A stretch of DNA of 64,000 bases from Paracoccaceae bacterium. Lineage in GTDB: Bacteria > Pseudomonadota > Alphaproteobacteria > Rhodobacterales > Rhodobacteraceae. The DNA lies in contig JAOGIM010000006.1 of assembly GCA_028150825.1 (NCBI GenBank), positions 1 to 64,000 on the forward strand. Direction: 5' to 3'. Below are positions 8,843 to 17,889 of this stretch, piece by piece (position 1 is the first letter of the stretch; each line of letters begins with the position of its first letter). The position numbers and the translations under genes are program-made. The notes under the pieces were generated by a model that saw only the letters and a list, made by a program, of their open reading frames with translations, ran no database searches and was not told the DNA's origin.

Positions 8843-9427
8843 ATGTTAGAAAATGACAAATTAAAAAACTTTCTAACGGCAGCCAGCCTAAAGTTTGAAA
8901 CCCATAAAAGCAACATTGCGAAGCAGATGTCTATAGCACTCACAACTAACCTTAGTCAGCAGGAAAAACGCGTCGGAGAGGCTGCACCTGTCAGTATATG
9001 CTTACATGATTTTCTACCCCAAGAGCGGACAGATCTGATAAGCTGTTTAGCAACATGCGCAGACGCACTTAGATGGAGAGAAGCCGGTTTTGGCAAACTT
9101 CCTAAGAAATTTTCTAAACGTATTTATGCCAGCGAATTAATTGGGCCAGAGGGTCTCTTTGAAAGTACCGAAATTAGGATAGGTCTGCTAATTCAGCACA
9201 AGCAACTCGCATATCCCAAACACTGGCATGCCGCAGAAGAGCTATATTTAGTTCTCAGTGGTAATGCATATTGGAGTATTGATGGGGATCCAGCAGTTCT
9301 TTACGCTCCAGAGAGCTTTGTGCACCACAAGTCACAGCAACCTCACAGTATGACCACTCACGCAGAACCACTTCTGGCTTTGTGGGGTTGGACAGGCGAT
9401 ATAAACGGAAAGTCTTATTCTATTTGA
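8843..9427 (+). CDS. DddQ-like cupin of the DMSP-lyase family
   Basis: A 194-residue protein whose C-terminal half is a cupin of the DMSP lyase family. The residues reported for DddQ (Tyr, two His, Glu, Tyr, distal His) appear with the same spacing: Tyr124, His127, His129, Glu133 and Tyr135 in YPKHWHAAEELYLVLSG, and His168 in PHSM, followed by the family's closing strand LALWGWTGDI. DddQ cleaves dimethylsulfoniopropionate to DMS and acrylate with a metal at this site. The residues fit a lyase, but the setting (GS-like ligase, FAD oxidase, aldehyde dehydrogenase, amine importer) suggests that a different substrate is possible; many family members are untested. No acrylate-handling gene (acuI/acuK type) is adjacent. 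The start has only a weak ribosome-binding site; ATG 8930 (MSIALTTNL) is an alternative. Confidence 0.75.
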   Translation: MLENDKLKNFLTAASLKFETHKSNIAKQMSIALTTNLSQQEKRVGEAAPVSICLHDFLPQERTDLISCLATCADALRWREAGFGKLPKKFSKRIYASELIGPEGLFESTEIRIGLLIQHKQLAYPKHWHAAEELYLVLSGNAYWSIDGDPAVLYAPESFVHHKSQQPHSMTTHAEPLLALWGWTGDINGKSYSI

Positions 9428-9467
9428 GCTATCATAAAATGTCATGGTTAAACCGAAAGAGAGAAAT

Positions 9468-9827
9468 ATGATTGATCTTAAAGCTTATGAAGACCTTAGT
9501 TCAGTTGTGATTGACAACTTCCAGCCAAAGCCGACCACTTTGACAAAAGGTCAAAAAGAAGCGGCGTTACAACTTTGGGTATCAGATGATGGAGATACTA
9601 AAATTGGAGTATGGGAATGTACGCCGGGTGAATTTACTGCTGACAGGAATACGATTGCCGAGTATTGTCATATTATATTCGGATCTGCTTCAATTCGCAA
9701 TGACGACGGTACGGGCTCCCGTGATTTAGGCCCTGGAGACCTTCTTATTTTACCCCTTGGTTGGAAAGGAACTTGGATAATTCACGAACATGTAAGAAAG
9801 CTCTACGTGTTACAGACTGCTGCATAA
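9468..9827 (+). CDS. Small cupin_3 (DUF861/EutQ-like) protein
   Basis: 119 residues from ATG 9468 (MIDLKAYEDLSSVV), preferred over 9444 because AGAGAG lies just before it and family members begin here. The sequence KIGVWECTPGEFTADRNTIAEYCHIIFGSASI followed in turn by DLGPGDLLILPLGWKGTW (written here in two parts of one domain) is the cupin_3 signature with a conserved tryptophan-rich closing strand. Proteins of this kind are usual companions of FAD oxidoreductases and aminotransferases in amine-catabolic operons. Their function is not settled; a sensor, isomerase or protective role is possible. It sits 40 bases after the DddQ-like cupin on the same strand. Confidence 0.8.
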   Translation: MIDLKAYEDLSSVVIDNFQPKPTTLTKGQKEAALQLWVSDDGDTKIGVWECTPGEFTADRNTIAEYCHIIFGSASIRNDDGTGSRDLGPGDLLILPLGWKGTWIIHEHVRKLYVLQTAA

Positions 9828-10050
9828 GAAAAATCTGTGTCGGAAACCTTTAATAACGATACTATGATCGCTAAGAAAAATTCAGTTCAATCTTTCTATG
9901 TCAACAAAACAACGCTTGAATGGCTCTGAACCTGCTGCTTAATATAGCTGATTAAATGAAAAACCGAGCCACTGCCGAAGTAAGCCAGACACCCAATTGG
10001 CAGATAAAAATTACGAGTAATCCCTACGTTACGTTAAGGAGTAAATGTAT

Positions 10051-11415
10051 ATGTCCGGAAACCTGAGCTTCGACACACTTAAAGCCCAAGTCAGCGCGGG
10101 AAAAATCGATACAGTTTTGGTCTGTTTGGTTGATATGCAGGGCCGCCTCATGGGCAAGCGGTTTCACGCTGTAAACTTTGTGAACACCTCATTTGCCGAA
10201 ACGCATTGCTGTGATTACCTTTTGGCAACAGATCTTGAAATGGCCACGCCAGAAGGATACGCCGCAAGTAGCTGGCAAAGTGGCTATGGCGACTATATCA
10301 TGAGGCCAGACCTTTCAACGATCCGTCTGGTTCCCTGGCTTGAGGCCACAGCCATGGTTATGTGCGATGTCTTAGATCACCACAGCCATGAACCAGTTTC
10401 CCATTCACCCAGATCAATTTTAAAAAAACAGATAACACGTTTGTCAGAGGTCGGTTTTGACGCCATGATGGCCACAGAAATTGAATTTTTTCTGTTTGAA
10501 AAAAGTTTTGACGAGATCCGACGAAGCCATTTCCGCGATCTACAACCGATCAGTGGGTACAATGAAGACTATAATATTTTGCAGACTTCACGCGAGGAGC
10601 ACGTAATGCGTCCTATTCGCAATCACCTTTACGCCGCCGGTCTGCCAATCGAAAACTCCAAAGGCGAAGCTGAAGCTGGACAAGAAGAATTAAACATTCG
10701 CTATGCGGAGGCGCTTGCCTGTGCAGATCACCACACAATCGCAAAACATGCGATTAAAGAAATAGCGTGGCAAAACGGACATGCCGTAACTTTTTTACCC
10801 AAATGGGATCACAAAAAAGTAGGCAGTTCTTCCCACGTTCACCAGTCGCTCTGGAAAAACGGACAATCTGCGTTTTATGACCATGACGCCCCATTGGGCA
10901 TGTCTGCCATCATGCAACATTACATGGCCGGTTTAATTGCGTACTGCCCAGAGTATACTATATTTTTGGCGCCTTATATCAATAGTTACAAGCGTTTTGC
11001 GAAGGGAACATTTGCACCAACAAAAACTGTTTGGTCGATAGACAATCGGACAGCGGGCTTTCGTCTTTGCGCTCAAAGTACAAAAGGGATACGCGTTGAG
11101 TGCCGTATCGGTGGTTCTGACCTCAATCCTTATTTGGCGCAAGCTGCGATGCTTGCAGCGGGAATAAAAGGAATAACTGAAAAAATGGTACTCCCGCCAC
11201 CAACACAAGGAGACGTTTATGAGGATTCAAAAGCCTTAGATATTCCACAAACCTTGCGAGAAGCTACAGAGAACCTGCGGGCTTCCAAAATGCTTAGAGA
11301 AGCCATGGGAGATGATGTGATCGACCACTACACACGAGCTGCAGAATGGGAGCAGGAGGAGTTTGATAAAGTGGTAACCGATTGGGAAATCGTCCGCGGC
11401 TTTGAAAGGGCATAA
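10051..11415 (+). CDS. Glutamine-synthetase-family gamma-glutamyl-amine ligase (PuuA-like)
   Basis: A type I glutamine-synthetase-fold enzyme of about 454 residues. Visible are the beta-grasp N-terminus (LVDMQGRLMGKRF), the metal-binding ATEIEFFLFE, GEAEAGQEELNIRYA, the ATP/metal GSSSHVHQSLW, and RFAKGTFAPTKTVWSIDNRT with the arginines that hold glutamate and phosphate. It lacks the features of the assimilatory GlnA, such as the adenylylation-loop context. Homologues such as PuuA and IpuC join glutamate to putrescine, isopropylamine or ethanolamine at ATP cost, the first step of amine catabolism. I prefer ATG 10051 (MSGNLSFDT) because AGGAG at 10037-10041 is only 3 bases from ATG 10045 but 9 from 10051. 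The next gene begins one base after its stop. Confidence 0.86.
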   Translation: MSGNLSFDTLKAQVSAGKIDTVLVCLVDMQGRLMGKRFHAVNFVNTSFAETHCCDYLLATDLEMATPEGYAASSWQSGYGDYIMRPDLSTIRLVPWLEATAMVMCDVLDHHSHEPVSHSPRSILKKQITRLSEVGFDAMMATEIEFFLFEKSFDEIRRSHFRDLQPISGYNEDYNILQTSREEHVMRPIRNHLYAAGLPIENSKGEAEAGQEELNIRYAEALACADHHTIAKHAIKEIAWQNGHAVTFLPKWDHKKVGSSSHVHQSLWKNGQSAFYDHDAPLGMSAIMQHYMAGLIAYCPEYTIFLAPYINSYKRFAKGTFAPTKTVWSIDNRTAGFRLCAQSTKGIRVECRIGGSDLNPYLAQAAMLAAGIKGITEKMVLPPPTQGDVYEDSKALDIPQTLREATENLRASKMLREAMGDDVIDHYTRAAEWEQEEFDKVVTDWEIVRGFERA

Positions 11416-11416
11416 G

Positions 11417-12790
11417 ATGACCGTAAGATGTATTTCGCCCATTGACGGATCCGTCTATTTTGAACAACAGACTTTGTCCCTAGAAAAAGCGCAATCCGCT
11501 GCAGAAAGGGCAAAGTCTGCCCAGTCGAATTGGGCGGCTAGATCCCTTGAAGAACGGATTGAACTGGTGAAAGCGGGCATAGCAAAAATTGGCAATATGA
11601 TTGATGAAATCGTGCCTGAGCTCGCTAGGCAAATGGGTCGCCCCATTCGCTATGGTGGGGAATTTGCAGGGTTTGAAGAGCGTGCATTATATATGGCAGA
11701 TATTGCGCATAGTTCTCTCGCGCCAATTATTATTGAAGATAGCCCTCGTTTTCGACGCGTAATTAAACGCGTGGCACATGGCGTTGTACTTGTTATTGCA
11801 CCCTGGAATTATCCATATATGACTGCTATCAATTCAATTGCTCCAGCCCTTATTGCAGGCAATGCTGTCGTGCTGAAACATGCCTCTCAAACACCCTTGG
11901 TGGGTATCCGGCTCGCAAAGGCATTCACGAGTGTTGGGATCCCAGCAGAAATTTTTCAAAACCTAGTGCTGGACCATCAAACAACAGCTCAGCTTATCTC
12001 AAGCAGCGCCTTTGATTTCATTAATTTCACTGGATCAGTTCGGGGTGGCAAAGCTATAGAAATGGCGGCCGTTGGGACATTTACAGGGCTTGGGTTAGAG
12101 CTGGGTGGAAAAGATCCCGGCTATGTAATGGACGACGCTGACTTAGAAACTGCTGTAGAAACATTGATTGATGGTGCAATGTTTAATTCTGGTCAATGCT
12201 GCTGTGGTATCGAACGCATTTATGTAGCCGAAAGCCTTTTTGATACATTCGTTGAAAAGGCTGTTCAGATTGTTCAGGCGTATAAGCTTGGAAATCCGCT
12301 TGATACTGCGACAACCCTTGGTCCAATGGCGCAAGAACGCATTGCTAATGAGGTTCGCAGCCAAACGGATGAGGCTGTGGCAGCGGGAGCAACAAGACTT
12401 ATTTCGCCTAGCCTTTTCCCCCAAGACGGCGGTGCATATTTAATGCCACAGATTTTAACTAATGTAGACCACTCAATGCGTGTAATGCGCGAAGAAAGCT
12501 TTGGTCCAGTTGTTGGGATTATGCCAGTAAAAGACGATACGACGGCCATTGCGTTGATGAATGATAGCAGTTTTGGCCTTACAGCGTCGCTATGGACCCA
12601 AGATCCAAAACGCGCAGAGTCTATTGCAGATCAAATTGCTACAGGTACTGTTTTTATGAATCGTGCCGATTATTTAGATCCTGCACTATGCTGGACAGGA
12701 TGCAAAGATACCGGACGCGGCGGAAGCCTTTCATTAATTGGCTATCACAACCTTACCCGTCCAAAATCGTATCACTTGAAAAAGGCGTAA
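11417..12790 (+). CDS. NAD(P)-dependent aldehyde dehydrogenase
   Basis: 457 residues, aldehyde dehydrogenase superfamily. Key parts are APWNYPY at 128-134, the catalytic base Glu228 in LELGGKD and the nucleophile Cys262 in NSGQCCCGIERIYV, then EESFGPVVGI near the C-terminus. It would oxidise the aldehyde that the FAD oxidoreductase or aminotransferase produces from the amine, as PuuC does for gamma-glutamyl-aminobutyraldehyde or succinate-semialdehyde dehydrogenases do downstream. ATG 11417 lies one base after the ligase stop with AAGGG upstream; an upstream TTG at 11402 would overlap the ligase and is not needed. The family is too broad to name the aldehyde. Confidence 0.88.
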   Translation: MTVRCISPIDGSVYFEQQTLSLEKAQSAAERAKSAQSNWAARSLEERIELVKAGIAKIGNMIDEIVPELARQMGRPIRYGGEFAGFEERALYMADIAHSSLAPIIIEDSPRFRRVIKRVAHGVVLVIAPWNYPYMTAINSIAPALIAGNAVVLKHASQTPLVGIRLAKAFTSVGIPAEIFQNLVLDHQTTAQLISSSAFDFINFTGSVRGGKAIEMAAVGTFTGLGLELGGKDPGYVMDDADLETAVETLIDGAMFNSGQCCCGIERIYVAESLFDTFVEKAVQIVQAYKLGNPLDTATTLGPMAQERIANEVRSQTDEAVAAGATRLISPSLFPQDGGAYLMPQILTNVDHSMRVMREESFGPVVGIMPVKDDTTAIALMNDSSFGLTASLWTQDPKRAESIADQIATGTVFMNRADYLDPALCWTGCKDTGRGGSLSLIGYHNLTRPKSYHLKKA

Positions 12791-12793
12791 AAT

Positions 12794-13939
12794 ATGTCCC
12801 TTAATGCAAATTGGTCCTATCCAACGACAATTAGATTCGGCGCAGGGCGAATCGTGGAAATTGCTGAAGCATGTCAAGTTGCAGGCATAAAAAAACCACT
12901 TCTGGTAACAGATAAAGGCCTAGCACAACTCGATATAACACTAAAAACTTTGGATCTTTTAGATTTTGCAGGTTTAGGACGTTCGGTTTTTTCAAAGGTA
13001 GATCCAAATCCAACAGACATAAATGCTATCGCGGGCATAAAGATGTTCAAAGAGGGTAAACACGATGGAGTGATAGCATTCGGAGGTGGCTCTGGCCTTG
13101 ATCTTGGCAAACTGATCGCTTTCATGGTCGGGCAAACACGCCCAATTTGGGATTTTGAAGATGTCAGTAATTGGTGGATGCGGGCAGACGAAACTTCTAT
13201 CATGCCAATCATCGCAGTACCAACAACTGCGGGAACTGGATCAGAAGTTGGCCGGGCCTCGGTGATTACAAATAGCGAAACGCATGAGAAAAAGATCATT
13301 TTTCATCCCAAGCTTTTGCCTAGTGTTGTGATTTGTGATCCTGAATTGACCAAGGGCATGCCAACTATGATCACTGCGGGCACTGGCATGGACGCTTTTG
13401 CTCATTGCTTGGAAGCTTATTGCTCACCCCATTATCATCCCATGTCTCATGGTATGGCATTGGAAGGAATGAGACTGGTGAAGGAAAATTTGTCTCCCGT
13501 GTTTAAGGACGGTAACAATCTCACAGCGCGCGCGCATATGATGTCTGCTGCAATAATGGGCGCAACAGCGTTTCAAAAGGGTCTTGGCGCAATTCATGCC
13601 GCTTCACATCCCATTGGTGCCGTCCATAACACCCATCACGGGACAACCAATGCTGTAGTTATGCGAGAAGCTCTTTTGTTGAACAGGATCGAGATTGAAC
13701 CAAAAATTCAGTCACTTTGCAATTACCTAGAAATCCCGAATGGGTTCGAGGGATTTATATCTTTCGTTTCTGGCTTGAATGCTGCGTTGAATATACCGTC
13801 ATCGCTCACTGAGTTGGGGGTAAAAAATCCCAACATTGAAAATTTGGTCGCCTCGGCACTTAAAGATCCAAGCGGTGGCGGTAATCCTGTTGCTTTAACG
13901 AAAGAAAATATGACAAAACTATTTATAAACTGCCTCTAG
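12794..13939 (+). CDS. Iron-type (group III) alcohol dehydrogenase
   Basis: 381 residues, full length for the iron-containing ADH family. The dinucleotide loop is GGGSGLD at 97-103. Next come PTTAGTGSEVGRASVIT, and the metal residues in DAFAHCLEAY and HAASHPIGAVHNTHHGTTN. Relatives include 4-hydroxybutyrate and 3-hydroxypropionate dehydrogenases (DddB belongs to this family), 1,3-propanediol and ethanol dehydrogenases. It is the last gene of the plus-strand arm, 3 bases after the aldehyde dehydrogenase. A role in interconverting an alcohol and the pathway's semialdehyde fits, but the substrate is open. No hairpin terminator was seen after it. Confidence 0.87.
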   Translation: MSLNANWSYPTTIRFGAGRIVEIAEACQVAGIKKPLLVTDKGLAQLDITLKTLDLLDFAGLGRSVFSKVDPNPTDINAIAGIKMFKEGKHDGVIAFGGGSGLDLGKLIAFMVGQTRPIWDFEDVSNWWMRADETSIMPIIAVPTTAGTGSEVGRASVITNSETHEKKIIFHPKLLPSVVICDPELTKGMPTMITAGTGMDAFAHCLEAYCSPHYHPMSHGMALEGMRLVKENLSPVFKDGNNLTARAHMMSAAIMGATAFQKGLGAIHAASHPIGAVHNTHHGTTNAVVMREALLLNRIEIEPKIQSLCNYLEIPNGFEGFISFVSGLNAALNIPSSLTELGVKNPNIENLVASALKDPSGGGNPVALTKENMTKLFINCL

Positions 13940-14114
13940 TTATAAAATTTAGTATTTCGCATCTGTAAGTTTTTAAGTACAAATTTTGCGGTCATATAAG
14001 CACTAAAAAGTCCTTATATCTAGCAACCCAATAGCGGATGACTGGACCAAAGATAATTACGCAAATGAAATGTATTTTGGCTAATTTTTTGAATATCGCG
14101 GTTGATCAGCAGCC

Positions 14115-14541
14115 TCAAGATACTAAGCCTTTATAATTCCTTATCATTGCTTTAATGGTATCATTGGGTTTAGTTTTATTTTTTGGCCAATTCCCAGATT
14201 TAATCTCAGCACAAATTTTGTCTGCCACTTCGATATTTACCTCAACAGGAAGTTGATTTACCATCTGTAGAACATCTTTTTTAATGCTGTTAAGTTGTAT
14301 CAGAAAATTTGGATGGACCACTTCCAAATTTGGTCTCACTTAGTAAAAGAGGGATTACTTCAACGTTCTTAAGCCCGTCTCCCATGGCTTTTATAGCACG
14401 ATTTTTTGCAGCACTGATCTCAATAAATTTCTCTGCGTTGTCGTAAGCGGCTTTTAATTTCTGGTACGCCCCAGAGTTGACCATTTGTCCAACGATCATA
14501 GCCATCAATAATAAGCAATAAAACCCAATCGTAAAATACAC
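14115..14541 (-). pseudogene. Two overlapping short orphan frames, probably one decayed small protein
   Basis: Two frames overlap on the minus strand. The first (14541-14290, 83 residues) starts with a membrane or signal segment (MYFTIGFYCLLLMAMIVGQM) and continues with a helical, lysine-rich part. The second (14339-14115, 74 residues from GTG) is also charged and helical. Each is short, and the join falls where one loses continuity, so a frameshifted protein of about 140 residues is the simplest reading. I recognise no family. Two separate tiny genes, or chance open frames in AT-rich DNA, remain possible. Confidence 0.35.
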
Positions 14542-14737
14542 TGTAAATTGATAAATTAAATTAAATTATTCGCAATCGAATTACAAGCTTCTAGCGTTGC
14601 TGTAAGTCCTGTGTTTAATATGTCTATCTGACTAAAAATGCGATGCCATCGCTTTAGTATCGTTGATTGAATATCAAGAAAATCTATTTTGCCAAGCAGA
14701 ACAAAAGCGCTTTCTATTTTATTCTTTCAAAAACAGT

Positions 14738-15217
14738 TTAAGCCGTGGTTCCACCATCAATAATATAAGCTTGGCCAATCGAATAGGCACCATCATCCGA
14801 GAGAAGACAAATGACGAGTTTAGAAATTTCATAAGGTTTACCAAGACGTTCAATTGGTTGGCGATCTACAAACCAAGCTCTCGCTTTTTCAATGCTGACC
14901 AGTTCTACGGACAAAGACTCAATCCTTGCGGCCAGCGACGGCGTTTCGATTATTCCAGGGCAGATTGCGTTAGCGCGAATGCCATCGCACATGTGATCAA
15001 CCGCAATCGACTTGTTCAAACCGATGATGGCAGCTTTTGACGCGCCATAAGCGGCGCGATATGGAAAGCTCTTCAAGGATAAGGCTAAAGAGGCCATGTT
15101 CACAACCGATCCTATTCCTTCTGCTATCATTGCCGATAATGCAGCCCTTAAGACATAGAACATACATACTTTACAGAAGCTTTTGTCTGCATGGTTGCCT
15201 TTGACGTTACCAGACAT
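14738..15217 (-). pseudogene. Truncated short-chain dehydrogenase/reductase
   Basis: Only the C-terminal two thirds of an SDR enzyme are present. The catalytic Ser-Tyr-Lys set is recognisable (VNMASLA, then YGASKAAI) as are the ANAICPGIIETPS and YIIDGGTT segments. The N-terminal Rossmann turn (TGxxxGIG) and the NNAG-type strand, roughly 90 residues, are missing. The sequence before NVKGNH does not continue the family, and the stretch ADKSFCKVCMFYVL looks disturbed. Without the cofactor site it cannot be an active dehydrogenase. The part kept most resembles sugar-acid/keto-deoxysugar SDRs. Neighbouring DNA is also gene-poor, which fits local decay. Confidence 0.7.
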
Positions 15218-15336
15218 GGTTGGAAAGGAAATTTTTTAAGTGGGCTATAAACGTTGCAGTTTTTATTTTAGCTACTAGTTATCCATCGACCCGCTTACAC
15301 GTCAGGTGCATGTGAATTCAAAGTAAAGCCTGGTGC

Positions 15337-15966
15337 TTAAAAGTGTATCTCTAGTCCAATAACATAATCAGAACCACACTGCTTAATTGCGTTGATTTTT
15401 GAAGAGTAGTTTGAATATCGACCAACAATTTTGACTTTTTCATTTACAGACGAGACCAGCTCAATAAAGGCGGCCCTGTTATCATCAAACTTATCTAATT
15501 GTGAATATCCTTTTATGCGCAGGGAGAGGCGTTTGGAAATATCCAAATCCACTCCTAGAAATATTGGATACTGTGTTTCGGAAAACTTAAGCCCATTAAA
15601 GTTTGCGCTTTTATGTAGAATGCCCCACCCGACACTTAAAGCATAGTTTCGTTGAGACTGAGACCCAGATATTTCACTAAACTTAAATGCTGAATGGGCG
15701 ATATATTCGTTAAAAGAATAACTCAGAGCCTGGTCTGAAGAAACTTCCCCCGCACCATCTTTGACATCTAAGCCAAGTATAAAATTGCGCCCCACGTCAA
15801 AGGAACTGGACAATACTCCTCCGCTAAGATCGCCTTTATAGGTCTTGTTAAAGGTTCTTATTTGGGCTGTACTACTTTGAAAATTTAACGAGATACGATT
15901 TGTATCAGCCAAAGCTTTGTTCGCTAAAATAATTGAACAGATAAGTGACAGCAGAATTCGAATCAT
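15337..15966 (-). CDS. Secreted, probably outer-membrane beta-barrel protein
   Basis: 209 residues. The N-terminus MIRILLSLICSIILANKALADT is a signal peptide with a likely cut after KALA. The rest alternates polar and hydrophobic residues (RISLNFQSSTAQIRTF, YALSVGWGILH, LSLRIKGYSQL) and ends in GLEIHF; a C-terminal phenylalanine is typical of outer-membrane barrels inserted by BamA. About eight strands would fit. I recognise no named family. It stands alone between decayed DNA and the tRNA-Arg region. Confidence 0.6.
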   Translation of the reverse strand: MIRILLSLICSIILANKALADTNRISLNFQSSTAQIRTFNKTYKGDLSGGVLSSSFDVGRNFILGLDVKDGAGEVSSDQALSYSFNEYIAHSAFKFSEISGSQSQRNYALSVGWGILHKSANFNGLKFSETQYPIFLGVDLDISKRLSLRIKGYSQLDKFDDNRAAFIELVSSVNEKVKIVGRYSNYSSKINAIKQCGSDYVIGLEIHF

Positions 15967-16419
15967 TTCTTAATGTAGCAAAGTATGTAATTTAATACAC
16001 ACCTTTCTCCTCTCAAGACTCTTTATTAGTTTAGACCTGACAGAAAACTAGATCGTGGACTTTTTTCTTGGGAAACAGTGAAACTGTATTCAAAGACGTA
16101 TCTGATAATTCTGAAAATAAAGCTTTAAAATGTGAAACGTAGTAATTTGGCTGAGCCATTTCGATCGGCTGGGACGCTAGAACCCCCTTTCGGTTTGTTA
16201 ATCCCTTTACCATCCCCAAAGAGGGGAATGACGCATACGCGCACGTGTAGCGGTTTTATTAAGACGCTATTTTATAGGCATCAGTGCTCAAAGCCCTCCA
16301 AAAGCTTAGGATAGACTATTTGACTCCATTTATCACGTCATTTTGAGGGAATGACTCAGGGAACGGTTGAAGCCACCCACCAACAACATACTGCTAAAAT
16401 ACAACTATTTATATAAATA
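15967..16419. other. Gene-poor interval before tRNA-Arg
   Basis: About 450 bases without a gene I can support. A 62-residue frame at 16031-16219 on the minus strand has no ribosome-binding site or family features. A small CCCC/GGGG hairpin occurs near 16214-16227; its role is unknown. Confidence 0.4.
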
Positions 16420-16496
16420 TGGTGGTCTGTACAGGATTCGAACCTGTGACCCCTTGCTTCGGAGGCAAGTACTCTATCCAGCTGAGCTAACAGACC
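16420..16496 (-). tRNA. tRNA-Arg (anticodon CCG)
   Basis: The minus strand folds as a full cloverleaf: acceptor GGTCTGT paired with ACAGACC, D-arm AGCTCAGCTGGATAGAG, anticodon arm CTTGC CTCCGAA GCAAG with anticodon CCG, and T-arm with GGTTCGAATCC. The CCA end is encoded in the DNA at 16422-16420. It reads the Arg codon CGG. 77 bases including CCA. Confidence 0.96.
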
Positions 16497-16659
16497 TTAT
16501 ATTTAACCAGTGGCATAGCAGAACGGGGCAGATCCCGAAATGATTAGCAACTCACGTTTCCTCTTATACAACCTTAATGAGAACTATACAGCTGAATATA
16601 ATATACTTACAACGCTTAATGTACCTGCTGTATATGCGTCACACAATGGAAACTTGCGC

Positions 16660-17883
16660 CTAGCTTAAAAGATCGTTCGCAAGGCGCAAGCCATCCACCA
16701 AGGCGTCGACTTCTTGCTTTGTGTTGTAAAAGGCAAAAGATGCACGACAAGAGGCGTTGATGCCCAAATGATCCATAAGCGGACCTGCGCAATGTTGACC
16801 GGCGCGCACTGCAATGCCTTTCTTGTCCAAAATTGTCGAGATATCATGTGCATGCCCGGCACCATCCATAGTGAAAGAAAAAATTGCTCCCTTATCTGGG
16901 GCATGGCCTTGAACATTCAGCCAATTCAGAGCGTTCAATTCCTCATCGGCATATTCAGCGATTTCCGTTTCATATGCGGCGATCTTATCCATGCCAAGCG
17001 ACATCATATAATCAAGTGCGACGCCAAGGCCAATTGTTTGCACAATGCCAGGCGTTCCTGCCTCGAACAGGTGAGGCGGATTATTGTAAATCACGCTGTC
17101 TCTGTGAACTTCACGAATCATATCGCCACCACCGATAAAAGGGCGCATTTCGACCATACGCTCTTTTTTAACATAAATCGCACCAGATCCCGAAGGACCA
17201 CACAACTTATGACCTGTGATGGCATAGAAATCACAGCCTATATCAGAGATATCTACGGGCATGTGAACAGCACCCTGAGATCCATCAATCAAAACCGGCA
17301 CCCCTTTTAAAGCAGCGCCTTGGCAAATAGATTTAACGTCCACCTTTGTTCCCAAAACATTGGATAGATGCGTCACCGCTATCAAACGGGTTCTAGGCGT
17401 TATCGCATCGAGCATGGCCTGAGGATCTAAATTACCCACTATATCGACATCGACCCATTTAAGAACGATCCCGTAACGTTCACGCAGAAAATGCCATGGC
17501 ACTATATTGGCGTGATGTTCCATGATACTCAAAACGATTTCATCACCCGGCTGCATCGTATTCATTGCCCACCCATAGGCAACCATATTAATACCCTCGG
17601 TCGTGCCCGAATTCAGGATTATCTCATCCTCATCAGCAACACCGAGGAACTTGGCAACAATACCCCGTACTGTTTCATATTTATCTGTCGCCAGATTACT
17701 TAAGAAATGCAATCCCCGATGAACATTGGCGTATTCCTGAGAGTAGGCTTTCTCTATTGCATCGATAACAACGCGCGGCTTTTGCGAGGATGCCCCGTTG
17801 TCTAGATAGACCAAAGGTTGATCATTGACTGTCCGCGACAGTATCGGAAAGTCAGACCTAATTTTCGAAACATCCCACACCAT
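16660..17883 (-). CDS. sufS: SufS cysteine desulfurase
   Basis: 407 residues, group II cysteine desulfurase that takes sulfur from cysteine for Fe-S cluster building. Visible are LDNGASSQKPRVV near the N-terminus, the PLP lysine in TGHKLCGPSGSGAIYV, HLSNVLGT, and the persulfide-carrying cysteine in RAGQHCAGPLM near residue 363. The short loop around this Cys is the SufS type; such enzymes need a sulfur acceptor (SufE/SufU), which is not encoded in this window. It is the last gene of the suf operon, 6 bases after the second small membrane protein. ATG at 17883. Confidence 0.95.
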   Translation of the reverse strand: MVWDVSKIRSDFPILSRTVNDQPLVYLDNGASSQKPRVVIDAIEKAYSQEYANVHRGLHFLSNLATDKYETVRGIVAKFLGVADEDEIILNSGTTEGINMVAYGWAMNTMQPGDEIVLSIMEHHANIVPWHFLRERYGIVLKWVDVDIVGNLDPQAMLDAITPRTRLIAVTHLSNVLGTKVDVKSICQGAALKGVPVLIDGSQGAVHMPVDISDIGCDFYAITGHKLCGPSGSGAIYVKKERMVEMRPFIGGGDMIREVHRDSVIYNNPPHLFEAGTPGIVQTIGLGVALDYMMSLGMDKIAAYETEIAEYADEELNALNWLNVQGHAPDKGAIFSFTMDGAGHAHDISTILDKKGIAVRAGQHCAGPLMDHLGINASCRASFAFYNTKQEVDALVDGLRLANDLLS

Positions 17884-17889
17884 TTTATA

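Noticed and set aside
16031-16219. 62-codon minus-strand open frame
   Set aside because: No start signal or family; isolated in AT-rich spacer.
16714-17310. 198-codon plus-strand open frame
   Set aside because: Lies entirely within sufS on the other strand; its protein has no family features while SufS is fully conserved.
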